64,000 bases of DNA, taken from contig OW804098.1 in the NCBI GenBank assembly GCA_942159475.1, forward strand, positions 3,572,383-3,636,382. The letters run 5' to 3'. The position numbers were made by a program, and so were the translations under genes. The DNA is from Sthenelais limicola. Taxonomy: Eukaryota > Annelida > Polychaeta > Phyllodocida > Sigalionidae. The notes beneath the pieces were generated by a model. It saw only the letters and a program-made list of their open reading frames with translations. It searched no databases and was not told the DNA's origin. Shown here piece after piece: positions 12,592 through 25,300 of this stretch (positions within the stretch are counted from its first letter, which is position 1; each line of letters begins with the position of its first letter).

Positions 12592-12831
12592 ATGGGTCAG
12601 ATTTTCAGAAAATGTACAATTCACCTTCACCAATCTTCTCGAAAAACCCACATTTAAGACAAAAATGAGCTTCAAAATGCAGTTTAACATCTCAGAAGTG
12701 ATACTTTAAATCAATGCAATACCAAATATACTCAGATATACCTGGTATTCTTCATTTTTCAGCCTTATTTTGGAGAATTCTCTAAATGTGTTAATATGCC
12801 AATTGTACATTTTCTGAAAACCTGACCCATA
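12592..12831. repeat. MITE family B, copy 3
   Basis: Left end ATGGGTCAGATTTTCAGAAA, right end inverse ending CTGACCCAT; 240 bp. It sits 445 bp from copy 2. Confidence 0.85.
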
Positions 12832-12975
12832 TACAACAACGTGCTACTTTCTCACCCCGCACAATTGATAAGCTTTGTGATTCAGAACTTGTTGAGTAGT
12901 GAGGTAGCAATTTGTTCCATGTGAAGTTTGATTTATTCTCATTCTGCTCTTACTACCAGATCCTGTGGCAATCAT

Positions 12976-13388
12976 CTGTGATCCGTTTCAGGAAAATGAG
13001 TCATAAGTCGCAAAATTGATATTTTTCAAAGTGTTTTTTTCACAAGATCACATTATTGGAATGTTCTATTTTTTGGCGGGTTGATTACTTATAGCTATAT
13101 CAATTGATGTATCAAATTTCAGCACAATCTATGTAATATATCCTTTCGTTTTGAAGGTCCTCATATGGAGTACATTTAGTTACCTTACTGTTTATTGACC
13201 CACAGAAATATTGGAAACTTTTTTTCCAAAAACGAAATTATCAAACTTAAAATCTAGAAATATTTATTAGATTATTCGACTGTTTACTATCATTGAAATC
13301 GGCTTGATCTCATCTTTTCAAATATGGTGGTATCTCAAAATCCATATTTTGCGACTTATGACTCAGTTTCCTGAAACACATCTCAGAT
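12976..13388. repeat. MITE family A, copy 3
   Basis: A 413-bp foldback: left CAGGAAAATGAGTCATAAGT, right CGACTTATGACTCAGTTTCC. The two halves are extensively self-complementary (CTTAAAATCTAGAAATA and similar segments recur inverted in other copies). Confidence 0.85.
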
Positions 13389-13974
13389 TCTTAAAGCCGC
13401 AATCTCTGTTAACATCTATCAAGAACTGAACATTTAAAAAAAAAAAGGACTGGAGACTTCCTTCTTGTTATTCTGTTCCTTTCCTACACCTCTTAAAGTC
13501 ATTTGATAATATGTTTGGGATGGTTTGTCCAGTCTATATTTATATTGTGGAGCTGATTACTTCATGTATTATAGCTCTCAAGTGCTATAACAATCATTTT
13601 TATAATAAAACACACAATAAGTTGGTAATGGTTGGACTCTAGAAGAGAGATGATGCAGTATGTTTTATTATTGCTTTAACCTACAAGTTATATTTAGTAT
13701 TTTTATGCAAGCAATCATGGGGAAAAAGGGATTTGAATCATAGACAGACATGCACAGTGCACACTGAATGTTACAATCAATGGATTGTATTTATATATCA
13801 AGATAATTGGCTCACACAGGCAATAATTCAATACAGAATATCAAGAGTCTCCAGCTCACTGCTGTGTCTAGCTTCATTAGGCTCTAGTGCTTAAAGTTAC
13901 TTAAAAACAAAATAAAAATCCAAAATAAAATCCACAAAAAAATGCTGTTGACAGAAATGGTACTGACTACAAGG

Positions 13975-14130
13975 TACTATTCTAAGTACATGCCAACACA
14001 GAGCACACAGCCTCTGACAGAGGTAGAAAAACAAGGTAGACAGGCACAGATGAGGGTTGAACCCAGGACCTGTGGGTTCAGAGTGATCCCTCGTACTTAC
14101 TGAGCTAACTCACTCATAGCTTTACCACAG
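13975..14130 (-). mobile_element. tRNA-derived SINE
   Basis: Read on the minus strand, an RNA polymerase III A-box-like TTAGCTCAGTAAG (14,096-14,108) is followed about 35 bp later by a B-box-like GGTTCAACCC (about 14,053-14,062). The layout matches a tRNA-derived SINE head. The sequence does not fold into a convincing functional tRNA, and the body boundary near 13,975 is approximate. Confidence 0.6.
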
Positions 14131-14189
14131 GGAGGCATGGTGGGGCCTTGATCTGACGGGGCAGTCAACTAGTGAAGCATTGTCTTGTA

Positions 14190-14745
14190 TCTTCATCTCT
14201 TTCTCCCTGCTTTGTTGGCTTTTCCCTTTCACCCCAATTTGTCTCCCTCTCCTCCTGCCCTCTTTTGCTCTCCCCGGCCCCTTTCTCTTCTGTCTTACTT
14301 TTCATTCGTGGCTAGTTTGGTATATTATCTTTCTCTGCTTCTCTTCTTAACCTCACTCCTTCCTACTCCTTCTCTATCTTCATCTTTCTCTCTCCTCTCT
14401 CTTCTCTTTCTCTTGCCCATCCTTTCTCTCCTCTCTCTCCTCTCTCTCCTCTGTCTCCTCTCTCACCCTCTCTCCCTGTTCTCTTTTCTCTCTCTTCTCT
14501 CTCCTTTCTCCCCTCTCCTGCTACACTCTCCCTTCTCTCTCACACACTCTGCCCCTTCTCTCCCTCCTCTCTCCTCTCCCTCTCTCTTTTCTCTCTCTCC
14601 TCTCTCCTCTCCCTCTCTTGTTTTTATCTCTCCTCCCTCTACCCCTCTCTCTCCTCACTCTCTCTCGTTCTCCCTCCTTCCCTGTATCTTTTTCTTCTCC
14701 CTTATATCTATTGTCTTATATCCCTCCCCCCCCCCCCACTCTACA
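14190..14745. repeat. 0.55-kb CT-rich polypyrimidine tract
   Basis: Almost purine-free plus-strand sequence of TCTC and TCCC repeats, ending about 90 bp before the terminal receptor exon. It produces a long Leu/Ser/Pro open frame, which is compositional and not a protein. Confidence 0.9.
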
Positions 14746-14832
14746 CAACCAATGTTCAAATGTTGATAATAATAATAATGTATATTCATTACATAACTCC
14801 TCTAATACACATTTCCTCTTTATATATTTCAG

Positions 14833-15023
14833 GATATTGGCTCTGCTATATAAACAGCACTGTGAATCCTATATGCTATGCCCTATGTAATGCCAACTTT
14901 CGTCGCACCTACTGGCGTATCCTGACATGTCGCTTTGGTCGCAAAGGTGCGCAGAAACGCAACGCGCTCTACGAAACATCAACTTCTGGTGTCAAACAAG
15001 CTGGCTTTGGTAAAGTCAGATGA
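14833..15023 (+). CDS. muscarinic-type acetylcholine receptor, TM7 and C-tail exon
   Basis: Acceptor TATATTTCAG|GATATTGG; the first two bases complete the glycine codon split at 637. The exon encodes TM7 with [17 protein letters not shown], containing the NPxxY switch (NPICY) and the pocket residues Y, C and Y shared by muscarinic receptors. Helix 8 and a short tail follow ([14 protein letters not shown], with a cysteine in a position suited to palmitoylation). Translation stops at TGA 15,021-15,023. Many vertebrate muscarinic receptors have an intronless coding region, whereas here an intron falls between TM6 and TM7. Loss of this exon would remove TM7. Confidence 0.95.
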
Positions 15024-15072
15024 ACTGCACAATCTTTATGTTGGATCTTAATTATGACATTAATTATCAATT

Positions 15073-15078
15073 AATAAA
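15073..15078 (+). terminator. candidate poly(A) signal of the receptor gene
   Basis: AATAAA lies 50 bp after the stop codon; a second AATAAA-like sequence is seen near 15,260. Distance and context fit a short 3' UTR. Confidence 0.45.
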
Positions 15079-15443
15079 AATTGTAATCATTAGTAATTTA
15101 TAACAGGAGTAGGCAATTTGTGGCCGCTCAATGTACATAGTATAAATAATGCATATTGTATGTAATGGATGTTATTGATATAAATATAATTATTGTATAA
15201 ATGTCTATAACAATTATATCTAATATAATGATGATAACAAAAGTGGTACAATGGCAAAAATATGTATAATAAAACCCCCAGTTGGTGTACATTCTGTGCT
15301 TGTATGTGCGTGTACAGATGCGTGTCGCGTGGAGAAGGCTTATCGTGGTCTCAAGTTTCCCGGTGTTTCTAGCAAATAAATCCCTTAGATGTACCAGTCC
15401 TTTACTCCACTCACCTTTACTCATGTACATTAATTGTCTTAAT

Positions 15444-15788
15444 AGGGGAGTTGCATAGCCGCCATTTTGAATCTTGAAATGTATGGAATTATGGGACTAA
15501 TGGTACGGTGTAAAATCTATAGAAAACTTGTCATGTTTTATTTGGAATATTTATCAATGCTCTAATGTCAATATCTATGAGTTATACATGTTTCCATGAC
15601 ACAAGCCTCCATCTTTCCCATCATGCATTTGGTTTTCATAGATCATTCACAGAAGCTATGATATTCGTGAAATATTCTTGTAATTTTTTTTATAAAACTG
15701 TTGCTGCACATTCGTGTGTCACATTTCATTAGAATCCATCCCAGGATGCACTGCAACAGACATGCGCAGTGGCACATACAACTCCCCT
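15444..15788. mobile_element. 345-bp non-autonomous DNA transposon (family C) with 11-bp target duplication
   Basis: Terminal inverted repeats are AGGGGAGTTG and CAACTCCCCT. The element is flanked on both sides by ATTGTCTTAAT (15,433-15,443 and 15,789-15,799), an exact 11-bp duplication. The subterminal sequence AGCCGCCATTTTGAA is shared with family members at 17,430, 34,110 and 36,395. An 11-bp duplication suggests mobilisation by a Mutator-like transposase, by analogy only. Confidence 0.85.
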
Positions 15789-16070
15789 ATTGTCTTAATT
15801 TACCATGCTCTATGTCTACCTAACGCTCTACAGATGGACATATCCTTCATATCAAATGTACCAATGTTAAGCTATTTTCCCTAATGAGTTCACTGGTAAA
15901 GTGCACTGAATTAGGCATTGTTGAAGAAAGTGCTGGCATGGGATTTACCGAAAAATGTCTCACAAGATTATCCACAAGAACCATTGGTCAGAATGATTTT
16001 AGTTGTTGGGGCGTATTGCACTGTTTGTAGCATGAATACATGTACTCAATTTCAAGACTGTGTATTGAAT

Positions 16071-16260
16071 ATGTGATGTGTTTCAGGAAAATGAGTCGCA
16101 AGTCGCAAATTTATTTTTATTCAATAAGATACCAAAGTTTCAGAGTTTAAATTACTCCTTCTTCAGGGTATTTTATTTTTACCATGATCAATTTAATCAT
16201 ATAGAAAAAAAATGTTTCATCAATGAAGTAACATTTTTCAGTTAATACGATCACAAAACA
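16071..16260. repeat. MITE family A, partial copy 4
   Basis: The left end ATGTGATGTGTTTCAGGAAA is well preserved; no matching right end is found nearby. Confidence 0.6.
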
Positions 16261-16904
16261 ATTTTTCATGATTCTTCTAATATTTTCTTCCATCTTGATT
16301 TAGCCAAATTAACTAAATTTGTAGAACTGCCAATCAAATATGTCTGACCCCCTGATGTATGACCTTCAGATGTGTGACCTTGAGATGAGCAACCATGGTG
16401 CCATGTTATTCTGGAGAGAGGAACCCTGTACATGCCTTGGAACTCCTTCAATGTGACCATCTTATGTCAGAAATTTAGGAAGTTTGTGTCATTGTGGTCA
16501 ATAAATGAACTTATGCAAAACAAATTCAGGTCAATTGTCTAAATTACCAGCACAGGTGTATTGCATAAGTAAAGCTTTATTTCCTAGTCCATAGTCCAAA
16601 GTAAGATTTGACAAACAAAATTCCATGGAAACTTCAAGATAGTTTGCCCTTTGGAATACATTCTGACTTCTGAATCGACTGAAAGGCACAGGTGTGATTG
16701 GACTGATTTTGGGGTCAAACCCATTCCAGGTTATTCAACGGAAAACATGGGGGAAAGTCAAAAAGTTTCTTGTTTTAATATGTTTAAACCTACATTTTAC
16801 TTCATTTGAATGCATATAGAACATATTGTCTGCCTGTTTTGATGCTACCGTGTCACAATTTGGGACGAACAAAAGAAAATTGCATTGTAAATTTGCAATA
16901 AGGG

Positions 16905-17745
16905 AGTTGCATGTCCTATTGAATCTGAATTCACATGGAATTATGGCTGTATGTCAGTGTAAAAGCTTTAGAAACATGTCATGTTCAGCATGGGATATTT
17001 AGCAGGGATCTTATGTCAATATTCATGTGTTTTACATGTTTCCACGAGACAAGACCTTCCCAATTATGCATTTGGTTCTTATATATCACTTATATAATGA
17101 TAAGATATTGGTGAAAATATCATTAGCGTCATTAAGAGCCATTTGAGGATTTTGTTTAGTTGTTTTTGCTAAACAGCTGCTAAGATGTCCTCATCTGTAT
17201 TTGGGGACGCATCATAATCCCTTCCTGCGATGATGTCCCTTATTATCGCTCACCAGCGGCCGTATTCCCTCAGACATTAGACTTCAAATTTATGTAAAGA
17301 CATATAACAACCACAGAATATTGATAAATCATGTTCTATGAGTTATAGTATTAAAGACTTTGGTAAGATTTGTTTTGTTGAAATAGCTGATATTGCACCC
17401 ATAATTCCATGTTATCAGTGTTCAAGATGGCGGCTGTACAACTGCTCTATTACCTGCTCAACCTTTGTGAGAGTATCCCGGTAATGTACAGACTACATGG
17501 TTGTCATGGATACAGTGCATCCACACTATGGGCTCTATGGTACAGTTAGACCACTTTATGGGTATGTCGGATAATGGGGAACATTCGCTTCATTGGAACA
17601 AGTTTTGTACTGAAACCCCTGAATCCTTTAGCGTTTATATGTGTATTTAAGCAGGAAGGTGGGCGTATACACTAAGGGATTTGTGTGAAGAATAAACAAA
17701 GGGTCATACTAAGCCAACCATCTCACATATTTCAAATTTTGTTGA
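16905..17745. repeat. family C element with a larger dispersed repeat
   Basis: The left end (AAGGGAGTTGCAT at about 16,904) matches the 15,444 element. An inverted family C end containing AAGATGGCGGCTGTACAAC lies at about 17,430-17,450. The portion from about 17,200 to 17,745 is duplicated at 36,180-36,668 (shared: ATCGCTCACCAGCGGCCGT, GGATTTGTGTGAAGAA, AAGCCAACCATCTCACATA). Confidence 0.7.
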
Positions 17746-18803
17746 AAATCGGTCAGAGATTGGTTTGGTGTGTCCCACAACCAAAATATTCCACTAATTA
17801 TATGGAACATATACAGGTTAACTAACGAGTTGGTTGAAGGTGCGGGAATATTGCACGAGTTGTGTAGCAATGAGTGCAATATTCTAAGTGACTGAAACAA
17901 ACGAGTTAGTTAACAGATATATGTGCTTTCAATCATGACAATAGAAACAAATCGAGTCATCAATTTGAATTTTACTGGTGAACTTAGTAAAAAGACCAGA
18001 TTGGTTATCATGACAACCCCATGTAAATCACTAGTGAAATACACATTATGCATAAATGACTCTAGACGCTAGAGTAATGCGGGTATAATAAAATATAATA
18101 TAAACTGGTATTTAATGTATTATTCATACAACCTTACCATCCTGGAATAGAGAAAGGAAACAAATCCATTGAATAATATAATGTATAACTATTATTCACC
18201 ACAATATGTCCATCAATGTGAGGATTTATTCAATTCAATTTAAGTATTGTTTATTATGCTGATCTTGCTGCACAAAGGGTTTCCATGTCTGGTTCATACT
18301 AAATTATACAACTTTGAATTCGCCAGTTCTTCCAGAGAATGCCTCTACTTGATTGGCAACTTGGTTACAACAGAACGACTTAGTTTGTGAAATTATAAAT
18401 AATTTATGCTGTCAACGCTCAGATTCATCTCATGAATATCATTTCCCCAATTTCCCCTGGTCTTCAGGTTTAATCTTTATTTAAGAACTGTTTCATGAGA
18501 ATTTATTGACATTTCTTGTGTAAGGCTCAAGTTAGAATAATGTTGTGAGTTCAAATGATTTTGGTGATGGGCGTGTGAGGTTTGTGAAATACGCCAGATA
18601 GTTCTACCCATGTCCGGATTGTGTTATATACCAAATCACTATGGTGTATTCAAGACTGGTTTCATCGGGTTACTCATGACATGCATGTTGCCATGGTAAC
18701 AACGTCTGTAATAAATCATCATCAGTGATATACTTCTTCCAACTAAAGGTAATTACTACATTAAGTTGGAAATGTACGGAAAATTCACTTTAAGCAAATG
18801 TTC
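17746..18803. other. intergenic stretch, nothing recognised
   Basis: AT-rich sequence without a supported exon or strong repeat. Confidence 0.5.
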
Positions 18804-19047
18804 ATATGGGTCAGATTTTCAGAAAATGTACAATTCACCTTCACCAATCCTCTCAAATAACCCACATTTAGGAGAAAAATGAGCTCCAAAATGCAGTTTA
18901 ACATAACAGAACTGATATTTTAAATCAATGCGATACCAAATATACTCAGATAAAGCTGGTATTCACCATTTTTCAGTCAAATTTAGGAGAATTTCCTAAA
19001 TGTCTACAGCTGCCAATTGTACATTTTCTGAAAATCTGACCCATATA
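18804..19047. repeat. MITE family B, copy 4
   Basis: Ends ATATGGGTCAGATTTTCAGA and TCTGAAAATCTGACCCATAT, an inverted pair 244 bp apart. The best-preserved copy in the window. Confidence 0.9.
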
Positions 19048-19049
19048 GA

Positions 19050-19345
19050 GTTGGGGTTAAGTGGACCATAGTGTATCACACAAATCCCCTATTATAGAGC
19101 ACCAGTAATGAACACTTAAGAACAAAATAAAACAGGACATGAAATGAAACATATTAAAGAAAATACTGTGTATTTAACAAATCCTCTATTGTGAAGTGGT
19201 ATATAGTGTGTCACACAAATCCCTTATTGGTGAGAGCATCTGTAATTTATCTTTTAGATAAACTTTAAAGACAACACAGATTATCCCACAACTCCCCTAT
19301 TGTGGAGTGAAACACTGTGTATCACACAAACCCCCTATTGCACCT
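19050..19345. repeat. four diverged direct repeats
   Basis: Segments containing GTGTATCACACAAATCCCCT recur in degenerate form near 19,072, 19,210, 19,285 and 19,318, each ending in a CCCCTATT or CCCTTATT motif. Confidence 0.6.
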
Positions 19346-19639
19346 GTACAGAGTGGTGCAGGTGGTGCCCCCTGGTGGACCGGCCTACACACATGTGGCT
19401 AGTGTACTTCTATTGTTCTGCCATGGTTCATATCATAATAAATACATAGTTTATACATATCTACATGCCTCTTCGTCTTATTATTGTCTTCTATATTTTG
19501 TAACAGATCAACAGTCTTCTGGGTTTACACATCCCCTCTTCCTTCAAGATACCCTTTTAATTTAAATGCCCTTTCTTTATTGAATATTATTTCCCCGTCG
19601 TAATCAAAAGGAGAAAAAGGAATCACCCATATACATTTA

Positions 19640-20010
19640 CCTTATTGGGATTATTTCTTGCCAAATTATCATAGCAATGTCTGAAAACTTTCGAAACATG
19701 CAAGCCAGCTCTACATAGCATACACTAAGAGTGCAACCTCATAAACCAATCAAATTGCATCATTCGAGGCACACATTTCCATGGCCACCCAAATTGCGTT
19801 GTTATTTGCCTTTTCAGAAAGCACCTCTATATCACCTCTTAGATCACATATGTATAAAACTGTACATTGTGATGCCTGTAATTAGTTGCAGACCAGATTA
19901 CAAGCTATTACTACCCAGGTTCGGTCAAAGCTTCTTTTTTTTAAATACTTTTATTCAATCTGTCAAAGCTTCTTGACAAAGTTAAAGTAAAACTAGACAC
20001 AGTTTCAGTT
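19640..20010. repeat. dispersed repeat shared with 35.2 and 36.7 kb
   Basis: ATGTCTGAAAACTT and the following sequence resemble 35,185-35,310. The part after 19,885 (ACAAGCTATTACTA, CCCAGGTTCGGTCA) resembles 36,740-36,815. Non-coding. Confidence 0.55.
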
Positions 20011-20039
20011 TCTGTAGCTTTATTCGTCTCTCCACACTT

Positions 20040-20840
20040 CTGATTGAAAACAGGATTCACAATGTACTGCTTTACTGAGAAAAGTTAGAGATAAGGCCTT
20101 CCAGAAAGCGCGGAAAACAAACTCTGTAAAGAACTGAAAAAGAGCAAAGATCATAAGAAATCAAATCAACTCAAATTTAATGAAAATGAAAAATTACCCT
20201 CTGGAAGAACAAATTAGAAGTGATAAAGGTAACAGCCAGAAATTCTGGGATATTATTAAATCGCTCATAGCACCAGAAAATTTAAAAAGCGAATCATTAG
20301 GATACAATATAACAATACTTTAGTCGAGGACCAATTTCAGAAGTCTTCAATGACTTTTTTGTGGATATAAGCGCCACCTTTTCTAAATCCATAAACCCCC
20401 TAAACTCTATGGAGGAGACTATGTTGAATAACCTTATAATGACATGCAATTGGGAGAGAAGTTTAAGTTTAAACAAGTGACTCAGGGGGATGTGGTCAAA
20501 CAAATAGAAAGATCAGGTGCCAATACATCTTCTGGTATCCCACAATTACCCAAAAAAACTCTTAAAACCATGCTTTTTAACTCTCCCATACCACTTCACA
20601 CACCTCTTTAATGTTTCAATAAATTCTGGTAAATGCCCACAACAGTTTAAAGAAGCAACAATAATAGTAGTTCAAAAACAGAAACGATAACAAAAAAAAC
20701 CCAGAAACGTGCCACAGGGGACGATTCAGATGTAGAAGGTCCCATTGGAAGATCTCTGACAGAGACGAGAGTCCTATCTTTATATAAATCTCATTTACAA
20801 TAAAATGAAAATAAAGTTTCAATAATAATAATAACTATTA
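20040..20840 (+). pseudogene. degenerate non-LTR retrotransposon (LINE) fragment
   Basis: Frames broken by stops and shifts contain LINE-like blocks: FWDIIKSLI (linker before RT), then SEVFNDFFVDI, then a glutamine/valine-rich segment with GDVVKQIERSGANTSSGIP (start of RT), then FNVSINSGKCPQQFKEATI. The catalytic RT core is missing. The 3' end has AATAAA-like sequence followed by an ATAATAATA tail near 20,822-20,837. This is a dead copy with internal deletions. Confidence 0.7.
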
Positions 20841-21663
20841 CTGTCAACACTGGTTTCTAGGGACGCTTCCTGCCAGTTTATTTAAATGCTGACCATCACA
20901 GTGAACAAAGGTTTTGGTTCTGTATTCAAAATTTCTTTTTGAAATGTGTCTTTGTGGCGGGTATGTCAACAAAGGTGATGAGGAAGATAACTGCCTAATA
21001 TACTTCTGTTAAAACTCTTGCCAACACCAATATACAGCGAGGCCACTTTCCCTCTACTATAATAGTAAATGAAATAGAAAGAAACGTTGAAAACAAATCA
21101 AACACAGTGAAAGTGTATTTTCTATAGTTCAAAAATGTCTTCATAGTTGAGATGTAGGGGATAAGTTGTGATATGAACACAAACATTCTGACCACATCTG
21201 GGTCTGGGTCAGGACTTCTTTACTGACAAGACAGACAGCTGTACAACAGCTATTCTGACAACCTGAGTCTTGTTGATATACGATCCTGTTCTTCAACTTT
21301 TTATCATTAAAGATGTACTTTGTTTTATGTTTTAAAAATATTTTTCTATCATTTTAAAACAACAGAATGAATGGTCTGGGTTGCTGGACATTAGAATTAC
21401 TTATGTGGTCCAGGATGCCATATGAAAATACAATTTTGTACACTTTTGAATTTTGTTGATTTCACGCTTTTCAACAAAATTAATGGCTACTCAGGCATGG
21501 AATCGTATTTAATTTAGTGGGAGTTATTCTAAAAGTGTTTGAAATGTGCACTAAATACATTAGTCAACTTGGCACTCCCTGATTTCTTATCGTTGAGCTG
21601 GTTCTGAGGTGGAGAGGAGTGGCAAGTGCCTCCTATACATGGTTCACTGGTTGATTGATTTGG
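20841..21663. other. region downstream of the CARD-NACHT gene
   Basis: AT-rich; presumably contains the 3' UTR of the minus-strand gene that ends at 21,664. No clear poly(A) signal could be chosen. Confidence 0.4.
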
Positions 21664-22315
21664 TTAGAATTCACTAGGTACCGGCCCTTTTACAAATTCC
21701 AAGTACTGCTTATTGCCTTCCAATTCCTCATAAGACTGTTTATCATCAATTTCTATTAATGGTTGATTCATCTTCACTTTCACACTATCAGGTCTTACAT
21801 CCATCAAATCATTTAAAGCCCTTGAGACCTTAGAAGCTCTGATACCACCATGCTTAATGGTCACACTTTTGCATGTCTCTTCCTGAAGACTGCAGTATTC
21901 GTAGGCTGCAGTAAGGCCCTGTAGGATTGGCAAGATGCCACTTGATATGCCTATTTCATTGAATTCAAAAATTGAATAAATATCGTTCCAACACTGAGGT
22001 AGATCCATTATAACCTCATCACACTTGGGCAAGGCTGAGAAGAGTTTGGTATAATATTTCTCTGAATACAAGTGGGCTGAAGATAAACCAAAAAATTGTA
22101 GCCAATTACATATGCGCAACTGCCTGATATGTTTGGGTTTGTAGCGACTGTCATTCCACCATTGTAGAGTGTCACTTGCATCAGAAACATTACGACACTC
22201 CACTTTGTAGTCGTTGTCACGGCCGTCTATCCTCGCCCATCTAGTGGTTTCTGGAATTCTGCAGAAGGTGTAAGTAATTTGGCTCCCCGCATATAAACTG
22301 CGATTTCTTTCTTTC
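21664..22315 (-). CDS. CARD-NACHT gene, terminal exon
   Basis: Acceptor TATATTTTCAG|GAAAGAAAG, stop TAA at 21,664-21,666. It continues in frame from the previous exon across a 5.6-kb intron. It encodes about 217 residues beginning ERNRSLYAGSQITYTFCRIP, with LRICNWLQFFGLSS and an acidic end. No known domain is recognised. Cys- and Trp-containing segments suggest a folded domain rather than a tail. Confidence 0.8.
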
Positions 22316-25300
22316 CTGAAAATATATCACAGGACATGATATAGTGAACAAAAATGAACGTGTAATTGTTCCACCACCAAGAAATATATGATTTACATTT
22401 AGAGCATTATAGTGCAGAGATAGTCATGGGCCTATGTCATAATGTGGATAAACCTGAGCTATTCTCATTCAAGCTTTTTGAAATGTGGTTTGCCAATATT
22501 GCTATTTAACAGATTGGGAAATATATGTATGAATTCCACACTGTCTTTGGATATTACATCTAAATTTCTCACCACTTGCTTAGTGCTGGGGATATTCTAA
22601 TATCTACTTGTAACTCAATACTCTGCAGTTAGTCTATGCTGTTATGTCATCCCGTGTGAAATTCATGTTAATTTTTGCAGACAAACATTTTTTTGAAGCA
22701 TTCAATGAGCTGAATTCAAAAATCAATGTCTGCAATTTTTTTAATTATTTTATCATACCGAAATTCAAGATGGCGTCCAAGATGGCTGCTCAGACAATAA
22801 ATGCCCATAACTTTGGTTCTAATTAACATAAATGAATGATTTTGGTGTCCATTTCTATGTTTTCCATGTCAGGGAATCCAATGAAATAAAAATAAAATCC
22901 ATGGCACTTAATGCCTTTCCGCTAGGGGGCGTTATAGGTCATTTTTCACATATTTTCCTAAAAAACAATAAAAAATACTTCAAATATCTTTCAATTCTTA
23001 TACACAAAATCTTTAGTCATTTTATGCTTTCATTCAATCTCTTGGTAGTTAATATAACATTGGTAGATGATTTTCTATGATTTTTTTTCAATAATAAATA
23101 ACTTATATTTCCAAGGAATGCAGTCACAAACATGATTTTCAACAGTAGTCCAGTAACAATATGGTTTGACCTAGGACAAATTGCAACAGAAGGTTTCTCA
23201 ATGGTTTTGGGTAGTATGAGTGCCCCTTATTAACATACTAAAAGTCTAGAAAAATCTTGGTGGGGGAACATGCCCAAAATCTCAAAAAGCAAAATGGCCG
23301 CCTCTAAAACTTTGAAATGCCATAACTCAGTATAAAATCAGCATATATTCAAGTGTGAATACACTTTATTAATGTTTTCAGGCATTGGGGATCCAATGAA
23401 ACAATGAAAAAATCCATATAACCAATATTTAACAAGTTAGTATACTGATACATGAAAGAAATGACAAGAAAACTGCCCTTCAAATGCATCCTGTGAAGTG
23501 AAAAATCAAAGTCCCATACAGTGAGATTGTACAAAGCATTCATGACCAAGGATATCTGATAACATCTTTCCACTAAACAAGCTGTCATAAGCATTGCTGT
23601 GACACTAGAAATAAAGAACCTTCCACAGGAAAAAACAATTAGCCATACACTGTATATGGCATCTGACATGTCATTCTGACTTCATAAGCCTGGTAAATAG
23701 GGCCTGAACTCTTTGCACATTCACCATCATGACCACATGCAGCAGTGCATTCCATAATAACCAGGTAGGAACACTTGCAGTAGCTCTACAGCTGTAGCAA
23801 ATGATCTGTAGTAGTTGGTCAAGGGCAGGTCAGTAGACTTCCATTTCCAATCTCCCTTTCATGTATGAATTTGGTAGCATATTCCTTGGCTGGGGTACTT
23901 ATTAGCAGCTGATATAGATGGTAGGAATTGTGGATGGACATGCATGATGAGGACAGGGAGCCTTTTTTGTACTACAGTAAGTTACAGAGGTAGAATATAG
24001 CCTTCTCCACCTTTCTCTACATATCAAGTAGGGGTACTTTGTTATATCAGAGAACACATCAGCTTGTCTTTGGAGCATAGGCAGAAGCAGATACAGATAT
24101 GTTTATGTTGCAAATAGCAGTTGAATCTCGTAGACTAAAAGTATTTAATGTTATATCACATTCTGCTATTGCATGGATAGGAGCAGTGTTCTGCACTCCT
24201 GGTATTCTAGATTTTTCCTCATACATAAATGCTCCAAATGCTTTGCTCTTTTGTCTTCTTTGAGCTGTGGAAAGATGTTATTATCAAGTCTGTGTTTTCA
24301 CAAATGGGAATAGTGCCACATGCCAAATTCAACTGCTATTTTCAATATAAGCATATCTGCATTCAGGGATTCTATAGTCTGAAATAGGAAAGTTTGATAC
24401 GGATTAGTTGACCACAGCACAAGCAGGTATAGACAAGAGACGTGTTATGCTGCTATTGGGTCATTCCCCTTGATTTCAAATTACCAGACATGGGCATAGT
24501 TAGTTACTTGTGTAACTACATGGAAACCCTCTTATAACCTATCATATGCACACATTTATTCCAGATTCATGATATTACTTGCAGCTAAAGTTTTCAAAGC
24601 TTTCAGTTACCAATCATTGCATCATATCCTCACCACATCTTTGCATTTAGAGAACAATTATTATAGTTGGTAGGGTAAAAAAACCTCTGCTATCTGTTGA
24701 TCCTCCAGTTGTTCTATTGTGTAGAATTTGAATGTATAGTGTTAAAAGGGGCTTAGACCACCCAATCCCTTCAATCAAATGGTTGTAGAATTTATATATC
24801 ATATAGAGTATATGAACTAGAGATCATTCCTTTCTCCCGGCTGAGAACAACTTCCAGGGGTAATTTCCCCAACTAGGCAGAAATCTTCATTGGTCTTGTT
24901 GCTCTTGTTGCTCATATATAGTTCATTGAGGCTAGTATATTCAAAGCATCACACATTAGTTTTGTATTGAGAACTATGTCAGTAAGAAGGGGGAACTAAC
25001 TGGTATTGAGGCTGTTCCTCCTCCCATCTTGTGCCCCAAAGACATAAATTAATGCTATTAGAGAAGATCATACAACATACAGCAATTTTGCATCAAAATG
25101 ATGCAGTATATCTGTATGCTAAAGGCAAGGTTTACATAGACTAGTCCACTAGATTTAAACTTGGAAGGGGGTTCAATTGTAGAAGTTCCCTAATTCCCCC
25201 ATGTATCTACCCAGTGCCCTCTCGCTCTTACTACAAATTGTATACTTCCTTCAAAAGATTAAACTTGGAATCTACACCAATTGTGACCATGTGAGGTGCC

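Larger units (their letters stand above)
638..14832 (+). other. 14.2-kb intron of the muscarinic-type receptor gene
   Basis: Bounded by GTGAGT at 638 and TATATTTCAG ending at 14,832; phase 1 on both sides. No convincing exon is visible inside. Content, in order: foldback element copies, a series of minisatellites between 2.5 and 10.8 kb, a LINE 3' relic, C-rich stretches at about 1,610-1,660, 8,330-8,412 and 11,742-11,825, a SINE and a long CT tract. The open frames seen here follow the repeat units or base composition and are not genes. Confidence 0.9.

Noticed and set aside
13975..14130. Functional tRNA gene
   Set aside because: A- and B-box-like motifs are present but no convincing cloverleaf or terminator follows; better explained as a SINE.
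14185..14766. 193-codon Leu/Ser/Pro-rich open frame
   Set aside because: Translation of the CT-rich tract, whose composition lacks stop codons; not protein-like.
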